64,000 nt of DNA from Actinostola sp. cb2023. Taxonomy: Eukaryota > Cnidaria > Anthozoa > Actiniaria > Actinostolidae. The notes under the pieces were generated by a model. The model was not told the origin of the DNA. It was given only the letters and a program-made list of their open reading frames with translations, and made no database searches. The translations under genes and the position numbers were made by a program. The stretch spans positions 2,507,001-2,571,000 of the forward strand of contig JAUJYZ010001058.1 in the NCBI GenBank assembly GCA_033675265.1, in the 5' to 3' direction. Below are positions 1 through 10,470 of the stretch, in pieces (position 1 is the first letter of the stretch; each line of letters begins with the position of its first letter).

Positions 1-865
1 ATTGCAGCTAGTCTTTTCATCTGGACAACCTTTTTGTGAATGACTGTTTATACGTACTATATTTCACGATCCCAGTTCAAAGAAATATTAAAATAGCTAA
101 TTACATAATCGTTGTCGGGTTGAAAATCATAAATCATAGAAGCTGAGACCGCAAGGAAGGATGGGAAATCAGTTCGTGAGCCACATCACATACAGATATA
201 TTCAATGTTCTCGTAGTTTTATATTTTATTATATATAGTTATATAATATTATCTTATGTTACTTTAACTGTTAATTTATGCACTTGGATCTATCTGTCTA
301 GCTAGTTTTGAAGGTATATGAGCTATTTAACTAAGATCCTACAAGTCTGGATACAAAGGTCGATCATTTGACGGTGTTATTTGAGAGTTTTAATTTCCCA
401 GAATTTCATGCTTTTCAACCCAACATGACATAAAATATAACATACATAAATATACATAAATTGTATACGTATTGTTACAGCAGCAATCCGTGGTACGCGT
501 TTATGTTCACGATGTCTTACAGGGCAACTGGATTTCTGAGAAGATTACAATCGACAATATATTGAAGGATTTGGTCACAAGGATTTCTCGGAACTGTGGG
601 AAATCTTCCCCTCTTGCGCCTAGGCCTTCTCTTTAAATACCCGGCCGGGGATTCCCCGAGATCAGTGATGAATTACGACTGAGCTATTGACATAGTATGT
701 TGACAACGTCAGGAGAGCTGACAATTTTGTCTTTAAAACTGGTTAGGACACGTTTTGCATGAGCTGTCAGTCACTGATCAGATACGATCTGTAGCTATAT
801 ACATCACGATCTTCGTATGTTATGCTATGTACCAAGGAGACTACTCATGGGTACATCGGTTATTG
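1..865. other. Intergenic, no gene recognised
   Basis: AT-rich sequence with no reading frame that looks like a known protein and no exon I can support. It ends at the first copy of a palindromic MITE. Confidence 0.5.
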
Positions 866-1287
866 TATATACACCTATTTCAAAAATCGTTGTCGCAGCC
901 GAAGCAACAGTCAACACTCCAAGACTGCAAAGGATTTCGGTAATTTTTCTCGTAATTCATTCATTCAGATAATATTTTGGTTGCATGCGTTTGTGACATG
1001 TTATTATGGCAAGCTGAAGTGGTAGTTCAGGTGTCAAACCGAATATTTCGGAAAGTACTAGTACTACAAACGTACTGTTGCGGGTACTAAACCCGTCGAA
1101 CAAGAGCAGGCATAAAAATACACGCTTCCAAACAGTTAATGAGCTGAAAAACTACATTCATGATAACTATTTACAATGACCACAACTGAATAAATTAATT
1201 ATAAGAAAAATTACCGAAATCCTTTGCAGTCTTGGAGTGTTGACTGTTGCTTCGGCTGCGATAACGATTTTTGAAATAGGTGTATAT
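866..1287. mobile_element. Palindromic MITE, family A copy 1
   Basis: The ends are near-perfect inverted repeats of about 90 bp. The left end begins TATATACACCTATTTCAAAA and runs through an AAAATCGTTGTCGCAGCC block; the right end is its reverse complement, finishing in AGGTGTATAT. A second copy of the same family is at 38561-39025. No transposase is present, so it is a non-autonomous element. Short open frames over it come from the TIR sequence and are not genes. Confidence 0.8.
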
Positions 1288-2146
1288 CAATAGCCTTCGT
1301 GACGGCGCAAAGATCCCAATCCCTTTGGGCCGCCACGCAGGCTAATATATATCAATATTCATTCCAAAACAGGATTGAAGTGATAATGCAAAATGAAAAT
1401 GAAACCTCTTTTTTCGTTTTCTGCAATACGTCAGTTTTGCTTCTCCAAGAAAAGCCAGCAGGCGTACGAGAAGAGTGCATACACAGTTTGCTCTATGGAA
1501 ATACACTTATCTACGCTCGTGAAACTTCATAGCAATTGCAGTGAAACTTCATAGCAATTTTAATTATGAGTTAAACGTTAACAAGTTTTTAGAAGAGGCT
1601 TTTCAAAGTGCTCTCACGTGCACTGTTTGCTTGACAACTGAATAGGATTCTCTCCACCAAATTTCAGGCGGTTTTTCTTCACTCTCGAGGTTTCATCTAC
1701 TGAGCCAAATCCCCAGTTCAACAGCTGCATCAATTGTGGTCAAATTGAAATGTTCACAAAGGTTACGAAGAAGGAAAACCATTGGCCAGTACGTTATATA
1801 GCCATCGATTGTAACTCCCAAAGTCTCAATCTTGGACTAACTGAGTATTTTGCCTTCTTTTTTTCACAGCAGATACACCTAATTGCAAAAAGGTTGTCCA
1901 CCTCGGAAAAGCACATTTACACATTTGCACATTTACACATTTGCACTTTTACAAGTGCTGAAATACAACTATCCACCTGAAATCTTCTGTATAATAATAA
2001 TAATAATAATAATAATAATCATAATAATAATAATAACAACAACTGAATAATCTAATAACAAATTACAGTGAAGTGATTGTTTGTATCCATCAGCTCATGC
2101 GGCAACTGCACAACGACCAAGAGGGAAAACAATCGGGCGATGAGTT
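1288..2146. other. Intergenic with an (AAT)n tract
   Basis: No gene is supported. An imperfect AAT microsatellite lies at about 1993-2040, and a short ACATTTGCACATTTAC direct repeat at about 1917-1945. Confidence 0.5.
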
Positions 2147-3350
2147 CACAGGTAGCCCAAGCTCAGTATCAGTGGCGTAAATACAGTAAATGTTAGGCTT
2201 TCTTGTTCTGGTGTACTTGAATAAATAAATAAAAGAAAATATAGAAGGTAGGTCACTCATGGCCGCCAGCGAACTCACATGGTCCCACTCAAATGCTCGT
2301 AAATCTCTCGAAACTAGACATAACGTCAAATTTCTTTCGGTAAACTGTAGTCCAATACAAGTCCGATAAATCACACTGCCATTCCCTTCTCTTACTCATC
2401 GCTATCTGCATCCAAGAGCAAGGTTTTTGTGACTTTCATCGGCAACATGAACCTCTGTACCTTCAAGTCTGACACGGATTTTGAACGGCCGTACAAAAAA
2501 TGCACACACCGGGGAGGGACAGAGGTACATTTGACACTTGAATACAATTTCCGTACCCTCCCGTGAGGATTGCAACCATATCTTGTCAGAGATTATAACA
2601 AAATATTTTCTTCGAATTCGTGTTGATTTTCAATACCCCATTTGGAATTTGCTCCAAAGGCCTTTTCCTTGAAATCAGAAGCATTAATGTGACAGAAGAA
2701 ATACTGTGATCTATGATAGAACGAAATTATATTCAAGTGTCAACTTGATTAGATTCTTATATACTGCACGTTCGTATTTTGAACGAGCTTCACGCTCCTG
2801 GACGACACGTGTTGAAATAAACTATTGTATTGTATTGTACCTCTGTCCCTCCCCGGTGTGTGCATTTTTTGTACGGCCGTTCAAAATCCGTGTCAGACTT
2901 GAAGGTACAGTACAGAGGTTCATGTTGCCGATGAAAGTCACAAAAACCTTGCTCTTGGATGCAGATAGCGATGAGTAAGAGAAGGGAATGGCAGTGTGAT
3001 TTATCGGACTTGTATTGGACTACAGTTTACCGAAAGAAATTTGACGTTATGTCTAGTTTCGAGAGATTTACGAGCATTTGAGTGGGACCATGTGAGTTCG
3101 CTGGCGGCCATGAGTGACCTACCTTCTATATTTTCTTACTGGTGGGGATTTTTTTTTAAACCGCCGTAACTCTCTCAATTTCAAGCGGAATGGCCTAGAA
3201 ATTCCTACAGAGGTAAAGGACAACACAAGGAACAAGTACGAGTCGAATAAAGGCAAACGAGTTTTTATTTATTTATTCAAGTACACCAGAACAAGAAAGC
3301 CTAACATTTACTGTATTTACGCCACTGATACTGAGCTTGGGCTACCTGTG
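2147..3350. mobile_element. Large inverted-repeat element, about 1.2 kb
   Basis: Arms at 2147-2526 and 2838-3350 are reverse complements of each other over about 380 bp. They surround a spacer of about 310 bp. The right arm carries about 126 extra bases (roughly 3138-3263) that are absent from the left, so something inserted after the arms formed. Open frames on either strand here mirror each other and are repeat sequence, not genes. No transposase is visible. Confidence 0.8.
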
Positions 3351-3362
3351 ATGAGTTGTGAA

Positions 3363-3514
3363 GATAAAAACACGATCGAGAAGGACATTTCCAACGAAGT
3401 GTATCCTTTGCTGCTAGTCTGCAAGTGTTAACAAGGGGGATAAAAACACGATCGAGAAGGAAATTTCCAACGAAGTGTACCCTTTGCTGCTAGTCTGCAA
3501 GTGTTAACAAGGGG
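3363..3514. repeat. 76-bp tandem duplication
   Basis: Two adjacent copies (3363-3438 and 3439-3514) of a 76-bp unit beginning GATAAAAACACGATCGAGAA. They differ at only a few positions. Confidence 0.9.
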
Positions 3515-3835
3515 GAAGGGAAGGTGATCATTTGGTTATACGTTCAGGGGAAGGGGAAAATAAAGATGACTGGAGATTCTAATGATTGCATGAAGGAAGG
3601 TTAAATAGATAATACAGATTATGTATGTATGTATGTAAGGTTATTGAAAAGCACCCACACATAGACCGGATATTTGTTCCTTCTTAATGACTTTACTTCA
3701 ATTAATTTGTAATATATCATTACAGTGTGTACATTTCATATTAAATTGAATTTCAATTAATTGTTTAGCAATATACATTTAGGCATGTATATAATATTTT
3801 ATTTATTAACAGGTATTATCATTGTGATATTTTTA

Positions 3836-3902
3836 TTATTATTATTGTAAAGCGCTATTGGATAAACTAGAAATTGCGCTATTTAAATTTTTATTATTAT
3901 TA

Positions 3903-3949
<47 letters not shown>

Positions 3950-3960
3950 TTTATTATATA
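3836..3960. repeat. (ATT)n tract with retroposon-like GCGCT tail
   Basis: A TTA/ATT microsatellite follows sequence with two copies of the AGCGCTAT/GCGCTATT motif. The same motif beside ATT repeats recurs at about 14340, 25430 and 61650, as expected for dispersed retroposon 3' ends. The family is not identified. Confidence 0.5.
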
Positions 3961-4244
3961 TATTTTGAGAATTAAACGCGGTCCCAATTCAGAGCCACAA
4001 GAGAGCACTGCCGAATCATCCAATAAAACCAGGAATGCGCTGAGTCACACAAAACTTTAATCCGATCACAATCATATTTATATTAACGTGAGTTTTAAGT
4101 TGATGCAATTGCAGTCCCCGCATGCAGTCTCCAATTTAGCTATGACATATTTCCAACTAAAAGTAAATGGGATTTTATGATTCTACCATTTATCATTTTA
4201 GCTTCATGTAGTGTTGTAACGAGCAGCTTATCGGCGTGGAACTG

Positions 4245-5285
4245 TCAGTTTATCTTGCTCGCAGTTGTAATCACATCAGAATCTGTATTTTTTCCAACAA
4301 TGGATGCACTTTTGACGTTGTATCTAGTAGAAACTTTCCTCATATTGTACCTTTGACTGGAGACGCCTCTTCTGTGTCTGCAGACAATCTGCCATAACTC
4401 TGTCCTGAAATCTTTCATTCTCAAGGCATAAATCAATAAATTCCACAAGGAATTGGAATACATAAGAAAGGTTACAATGGCGTGGAATTGGCGCGAAAAC
4501 AGCGATTCAGAGCATGATTCACAAATGAAGTGAACAACAAAACTGACGGTTATAGGAGTCCATGTAGTAATTGAAACGATTATCACAATCAAGTAGGTGA
4601 CAGTCAGTTTTTTCGCTTCTATATTATGACGAGATCGTTGGACAATATTTTTACTGAAAACAATCTTGAACCAGATGGCTACATAAGCCAAGGCTATGAT
4701 GGAGATGTCAGCGAATCCACAAGCTATCATTAAATGACCTGTAAAGATTTGCGCTGTTTCGTCGTTTGGGTAAACCACTTTCAAAATAATAGCGAGACTT
4801 GGGACCAACAGAGACAGAAGCCAAAAGCCACCAATGGAGATTCGATAGGTTCTGTTCTTGATTAAGCGTTGCTTGAACGGCCAATAGACCACGTAGAACC
4901 TCTCGATAGCAATAGCTGCAAGAAAGTTCAGAGATGCCAATCCAGAGAAAATATCAAGCCAAATGTGCACTACTTCGAAAACTTTCAACCTTTTCTTCTC
5001 ATTCCTCTCGTATACAACTCTCACAGCAAATGCTGCAGCAATTCCTGTAATCAAGTCAGCGACAGTCAAAGAAATGAGAAAATAGCTGGATTTTTTGGCC
5101 CGAAATGTTGGTCTCCAAAATACCAGAAGTGCCAAAGAATTGCAACAGAGAATCAGGAAAGATTCAATGGAGAAAATACTCGACCATCTTGCTCTCTCTG
5201 CGGTCGTTCGGTTGTAAAAAAGCGAGAGACCGAAGACGATCCTGGTTAAGTTCATCTTTAAGGTCTTCACTGTGAAGGTTGTCAT
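4245..5285 (-). CDS. Intronless class A (rhodopsin-like) GPCR
   Basis: A 346-residue seven-transmembrane receptor in a single open frame. The order of helices fits class A: TM1 with N49 in CCNSLALLVF, TM2 with D77 in LTVAD, ERF at 128-130 at the end of TM3 in place of DRY, TWTP at 241-244 in TM6 in place of CWxP, and NLLIY at 282-286 in TM7 in place of NPxxY. A basic tail of about 55 residues follows. I see no cysteine at the top of TM3, so the usual TM3-ECL2 disulfide appears missing. N-glycosylation sites lie at N12 and N25. Met11 is an alternative start, since it would still keep both sites. It should couple G proteins at the plasma membrane; the ligand cannot be read from sequence. Single-exon divergent receptors of this kind are abundant in cnidarians. 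Expression is untested but the frame is intact. Confidence 0.88.
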   Translation of the reverse strand: MTTFTVKTLKMNLTRIVFGLSLFYNRTTAERARWSSIFSIESFLILCCNSLALLVFWRPTFRAKKSSYFLISLTVADLITGIAAAFAVRVVYERNEKKRLKVFEVVHIWLDIFSGLASLNFLAAIAIERFYVVYWPFKQRLIKNRTYRISIGGFWLLSLLVPSLAIILKVVYPNDETAQIFTGHLMIACGFADISIIALAYVAIWFKIVFSKNIVQRSRHNIEAKKLTVTYLIVIIVSITTWTPITVSFVVHFICESCSESLFSRQFHAIVTFLMYSNSLWNLLIYALRMKDFRTELWQIVCRHRRGVSSQRYNMRKVSTRYNVKSASIVGKNTDSDVITTASKIN

Positions 5286-6697
5286 TTGCTAATACTGTAT
5301 ATGATGTTATAATAAATTACAATTTTAATTTCAATCAATGTAAGATTAATATGTATACGCCAGTTGTCTGACACGGACGTTTTGTTGTGGCTACTCAGTG
5401 TTGCTTAGCAACGAAGCCACTATGCCATCGAGTGTGTAAGTCCGTAATGTAATGTAACAATAGAATCTTCGGATAGAGTTCGGGGCCAATCATGAATCGA
5501 GGGTTATTAGTCGAGCGGAATCGAGCGAGCGGATGTAGGCGGTCGACAATCGATCGACGTACAGAACTTCGACAATTCGGAGTCGACATTCTATTGATTG
5601 ATGGAAACGTCGAAGCTACGTTTCGGAGTGGTCGCCATTACTCCAGAACATACCAAAGACCAGTGACAAACAGGATGACGTCCATTGACGAAGCGTTTTG
5701 CCTTGCAGCGAAATACTTTCATTTCAACGAATATCAAAGAGTTTAACTGGGCAATACACTAAACCAAGACTAAACCAATACACTAAACACGGCTGCCAGG
5801 AAGACTAGTAAATCGTGTATGTGAATTCATTTCCTAACCTTGCAATGTTCTTACGTAAATAAACAACGAAACATGAGCCTGAGAGTGTCGGCGAGTCGTT
5901 GACAACCAGTGAACATGAATAACGAATAACTTTACTGATATGATTGGCTAAACACTTACAATTGGAACGGAATGTACAGTTTGGGTAAGCAGCCGTGTCT
6001 GAGGGGAGAGAGCGTTGCGTGACGACACTTAGCACGGCTGCGAGGGAGACTATAGTTAACCAGGATTGACAATAACTTCACTCAGTTTGAAGACCTTGTT
6101 AGACGATATTGGGGATTGTTAGTTTGTTTTAAAAAACTCTGAATTCGATCCAACATCACCCAACATTGTTTTCTGGCAGGAGGGAGGTGGGACTCAGGGT
6201 AAAAAAATACCCTCGCCTCTACCAAAAAACAAAAATTAAATGTGCGTAGCCCTATATATATGTTTATCCATGCTTTTCACCAACATCCTAAAGGATAGTG
6301 AGATTGTAGTGCGATGCGGTTTTCACACTGATCTCAGTACACTTTAATAATAATAACAGTTTTATCTTGACTACTAGACAAGGTCAATCAAAAACACCTC
6401 TGCAGTTCTCTTTTTACTCCTATTATTAAATAATATGAGCATGTGATATTTAATATAATTCTGAACTTTATTACTAACAGTAGCCACATGCAGTCCTAGA
6501 CTGCCTATTTTGTTTACGGTGCCGCCGTGTTGTGCCGTAATTGAAAGTGCAGAGAGAGATCGCTGACTAACCGATATACGGGCTCTCGCGCACGTGAGAA
6601 TTTAGTGATTCAGTGTAGAAGTAACTTGGAGAAACACGCACAGTAAATTGTAAGCAATTGTAATTCAGATTTGAAAAGGAGTTGTCACGGATTTGTG
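5286..6697. other. Intergenic, no gene recognised
   Basis: This is the upstream flank of the GPCR at 4245-5285. It holds short open frames without recognisable domains. A short direct repeat (CACGGCTGC...AGACTA) lies near 5788 and 6031. No exon is supported. Confidence 0.5.
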
Positions 6698-6812
6698 GAT
6701 TTATTTTATTCTAGACGTTTCGGTCGTGATACTGCGACCTTCATCGGTAGTGTGTTGGGATATGCAAATTACAAGGTTTTAAAGCAAACTTTTATACACC
6801 TGGGGAAAGTAA

Positions 6813-8391
6813 ATGTGTTCGTTTATTGAATGCTGGTCACGCATTGAGTGTCACGCTTCTAAGAATAGCCTTTTGTTCCACTGCGGTTCACGATCGATGA
6901 TTTGTTCGTTTATTGAATGCTGGTCACGCATTGAGTGTCACGCTTCTAAGAATATACTTTTGTTCCACTGCGGTTCACGATCGATGATTTGTTCGTTTAT
7001 TGAATGCTGGTCACGCATTGAGTGTCACGCTTCTAAGAATAGCCTTTTGTTCCACTGCGGTTCACGATCGATGATTTGTTCTTTTATTGAATGCTGGTCA
7101 CGCATTGAGTGTCACGCTTCTAAGAATAGCCTTTTGTTCCACTGCGGTTCACGATCGATGATTTGTTCGTTTATTGAATGCTGGTCACGCATTGAGTGTC
7201 ACGCTTCTAAGAATAGCCTTTTGTTCCACTGCGGTTCACGATCGATGATTTGTTCGTTTATTGAATGCTGGTCACGCATTGAGTGTCACGCTTCTAAGAA
7301 TATACTTTTGTTCCACTGCGGTTCACGATCGATGATTTGTTCGTTTATTGAATGCTGGTCACGCATCGAGTGCCACGCTTCTAAGAATAGCCTTTTGTTC
7401 CACTGCGGTTCACGCTCGATGATTTGTTCGTTTATTGAATGCTGGTCACGCATTGAGTGTCACGCTTCTAAGAATAGCCTTTTGTTCCACTGCGGTTCAC
7501 GATCGATGATTTGTTCGTTTATTGAATGCTGGTCACGCATTGAGTGTCACGCTTCTAAGAATAGCCTTTTGTTCCACTGCGGTTCACGATCGATGATTTG
7601 TTCGTTTATTGAATGCTGGTCACGCATTGAGTGTCACGCTTCTAAGAATATACTTTTGTTCCACTGCGGTTCACGATCGATGATTTGTTCGTTTATTGAA
7701 TGCTGGTCACGCATTGAGTGCCACGCTTCTAAGAATAGCCTTTTGTTCCACTGCGGTTCACGATCGATGATTTGTTCGTTTATTGAATGCTGGTCACGCA
7801 TTGAGTGTCACGCTTCTAAGAATATACTTTTGTTCCACTGCGGTTCACGATCGATGATTTGTTCGTTTATTGAATGCTGGTCACGCATTGAGTGTCACGC
7901 TTCTAAGAATAGACTTTTGTTCCACTGCGGTTCACGGTCGATGATTTGTTCGTTTATTGAATGCTGGTTACGCATTGAGTGTCACGCTTCTAAGAATATA
8001 CTTTTGTTCCACTGCGGTTCACGATCGATGATTTGTTCGTTTATTGAATGCTGGTCACGCATTGAGTGTCACGCTTCTAAGAATATACTTTTGTTCCACT
8101 GCGGTTCACGATCGATGATTTGTTCGTTTATTGAATGCTGGTCACGCATTGAGTGTCACGCTTCTAAGAATAGCCTTTTGTTCCACTGCGGTTCACGATC
8201 GATGATTTGTTCGTTTATTGAATGCTGGTCACGCATTGTGTGTCACGCTTCTAAGAATAGCCTTTTGTTCCACTGCGGTTCACGATCGATGATTTGTTCG
8301 TTTATTGAATGCTGGTCACGCATTGAGTGTCGCGCTTCTAGGAATAGACTTTTGTTCCACTGCGGTTCACGATCGATGATTTGTACGTTCT
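6813..8391 (+). repeat. 87-bp tandem array, 18 copies, open in one frame
   Basis: The unit begins ATTTGTTCGTTTATTGAATG and repeats every 87 bp (for example 6901 and 6988), with copies nearly identical except for the last one or two. Because 87 is divisible by three and the unit has no stop in this frame, the array reads as a 548-codon frame (6813-8459). Each 29-residue unit has four cysteines, spaced C-x4-C-x5-C-x10-C. No signal peptide or known domain is present. The variable codon (Ser, Ile or Arg) shows Ile at units 2, 6, 10 and 14, hinting at a four-unit higher-order period. I read it as a minisatellite first and a protein only as a possibility. Confidence 0.85.
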
Positions 8392-8459
8392 TGAAATCAG
8401 GGGAGTGGTTCGTTTTCGTGCAATGTTCAGCTAGGATGGAGTTTCGGTCTAAGCCGTAA

Positions 8460-9011
8460 ACACCGCTTTTTTATGCTCTTTCACTCTGGTCTTGAGGGCA
8501 CGTGATGTTTGACTGTCCAACATAAGATTTTTCACAATCGTTTTCACTACGTGTTTAAATAAAGTATTATTATTATTATTACATTTGATTTTGTATTCTC
8601 GGTTTTCATAACTTAGTTAAAATGTATGGGTCCGCCATCTTGGTGTCCCATCGAGGGACACCAACATGGCGGCCAAGTCACGAAGACTGAAAATCATCTT
8701 TATATTGCAAACACTTCAATTTTTAAACAGCTACATTCATCAAGATAAAGTTACCCATCATCTACTAAGTTAAAATCGTATTATTTGAAACGAATTTTCC
8801 TATTTCTACGGCTTTGAAAATGCGCGTGACAGTATTGCGTGACATAATTTGACTCGCAATAAATCGGAAAAAAAACATCTAAATTACCAAATTATTTTGG
8901 TAAGATTTTTCTTATAACGGCATAAACAAGATATCCAAGAAACAGTTTTGTAAGTTGAATAGTTTGGATTTTAGCTTTTTGATGACGTCACGTGAAAATC
9001 GAGAATACGAT
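8460..9011. other. Interior of TIR element, with hairpin
   Basis: Non-coding. An AATAAAGTATTATTATT tail is at about 8559-8580. A short hairpin at 8631-8677 has stems containing CCGCCATCTTGGTGTCCC and its complement. Confidence 0.5.
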
Positions 9012-9120
9012 GCCAGGTGTATAAAAGTTGCTTTATAAAACCTTGTAATTTGCATAGCCCAACACACTACCGACGAAGGTCGCAGTATCACGATCGAAAC
9101 GTCTAGAATTAAAAAAATCC

Positions 9121-9591
9121 TATTGTAAAAAAGAAACAATTTTAGGTTAATAAAATTATTATTGTTGTTGTTGTTGTTGATTACCAAATCTTCAATTATC
9201 AGTAATTGTAAATCGTTTTTATTCGTTTAAGTCCTTTGATTTTCGATTGGTTTACCGAGATAGTGATTCATTAGTATCCTTTTGTATTAAATTGCAGCGA
9301 ATCGTGTACTCATTCTGTACCCAGTGTAAACTGAGTGTAATATTGTCTAAAGTTGAAGTAAACAAGTCATGATCAGTAGCACGCATGTTGAATTACGCGT
9401 GGTAGTCCACATTTCATTCGAATTTACTGCAAGATTTCCACTTCGTTGGAGAGAAGAAGTAAGTCTTCAAGAAGTTTAAGCAGTAAAATGATGTTCTCAA
9501 GAGAAAAAGAGAGGATTGAAAGGACATCCACGCCAGTGGAATGCCAAGATTATCGAGCTGACGTGATACATCGCACGTTCTGGCGACAGGA
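9121..9591. other. Intergenic, no gene recognised
   Basis: A short (TTG)n tract lies at about 9163-9178. No coding exon is supported. Confidence 0.45.
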
Positions 9592-9904
9592 CACAGGAAG
9601 CCCGCCTTAGTTAGAGATACGGGGTCCGACTCGTCAGACGTGATATTCTTCAAGCCGAAAGATGATGGAAACGCGTTTTCATTTCCATCATATCTCGCAA
9701 GAACAAGAGAAAGACATAAAACGTCCGTGAAGGAGGACGATCCATTGCCCTATCTACAGGAAGCCCGTCAAAGTTAGAGATACGGTGGTCCGATTCGTCG
9801 ATCAGACCAGATATTCTTCAAGCATGATGGTAACCAGATTTCACTGCCATCTTTTGTTGCAAGAGCATCTGAAAGAAACAAGACGTCCGTGAAGGAGGAC
9901 GATT
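9592..9904. repeat. Two direct repeats of about 150 bp
   Basis: Copies at 9592-9742 and 9758-9904 share ACAGGAAGCCCG, TTAGAGATACGG, GATATTCTTCAAGC and ACGTCCGTGAAGGAGGACGA in the same order. They lie just upstream of the BEL/Pao gag remnant and may be part of its leader, but this is inference. Confidence 0.65.
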
Positions 9905-9931
9905 TAAAATAAATAAATAGTGACAGAAGTA

Positions 9932-10412
9932 CGGTATTTCCTCAAATAAACGCCCAGCCTCAAATAAACGCCTCCCTCCCCCCTATCAGGAGCCCCCCCC
10001 CCCCTATCAGGAGAAAACCCGTTAATATACGCCTCCCTCTTTTAAACGGCCCCTTCTATAAGCGTCCCCCCCCCCCCCCCATAGAGGACGCCGACCCCCC
10101 CCCCCCCCCGATAGAGGGGCGTTCATTAGAGACACCCACTCGAAAGGGGGCGTTTATTAGAGTAGACTCAAAAAACAAACACTGGCATTGAAAGATTCCT
10201 ATTTTTGTTCTTTAAATGTATACAACTTACTCATTACCGCTGCGCTTATGTTTATCATCGTATTGTTGATGATTCGGGAAACGTTTCCGAGGCAAAATTT
10301 GGAGTTTCGAAATATACGCCCCCCTCTTTTAAACGCCTCCCTCTAATAAACGCCCCCTCTAAAACTTCAAATTTTAAATAAACGCCCCCAGCGTTTATTT
10401 GAGGAAATACGG
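9932..10412. mobile_element. MITE with TA target duplication, about 481 bp
   Basis: The left end is CGGTATTTCCTCAAATAAAC and the right end is its near-exact reverse complement. Both sit directly beside TA dinucleotides (9930-9931 and 10413-10414). The interior is low complexity with long C runs and repeated AAACGCCCCC-type words. A TA duplication suits a Tc1/mariner-like or similar mobiliser; no transposase is present. Confidence 0.85.
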
Positions 10413-10470
10413 TACAAGTGTTTCAAAAGACAAGAAGGAGTTAGTGCAAGAAACAATGTTAGAGTAAAAG

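Larger units (their letters stand above)
6698..9120. mobile_element. TIR-bounded element holding an 87-bp minisatellite
   Basis: Reverse-complementary ends at 6698-6803 and 9012-9120 (about 105 bp) bound a 2.4-kb segment. Each end holds TCTAGACGTTTCG and a block resembling a hammerhead-type core (CGATGA or CGACGA, a GGTCG stem, then GAAACG). Such motifs are known from Penelope-like retroelement termini. The interior is an 18-copy 87-bp tandem array plus about 550 bp of unrelated sequence. No reverse transcriptase or transposase is seen inside. The link to Penelope elements is inferred from the terminal motif only. Confidence 0.65.

Noticed and set aside
4869..5249. 126-codon plus-strand frame
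   Set aside because: Antisense shadow of the GPCR at 4245-5285.
6813..8391. CRISPR-like array
   Set aside because: Units are contiguous 87-bp repeats without unique spacers, in a eukaryotic genome.
6813..8459. Long open frame as a standard gene
   Set aside because: It is made almost wholly of 87-bp repeats inside a TIR element, with no signal peptide, known domain or flanking gene structure. Kept as a repeat, with the coding idea as a finding.
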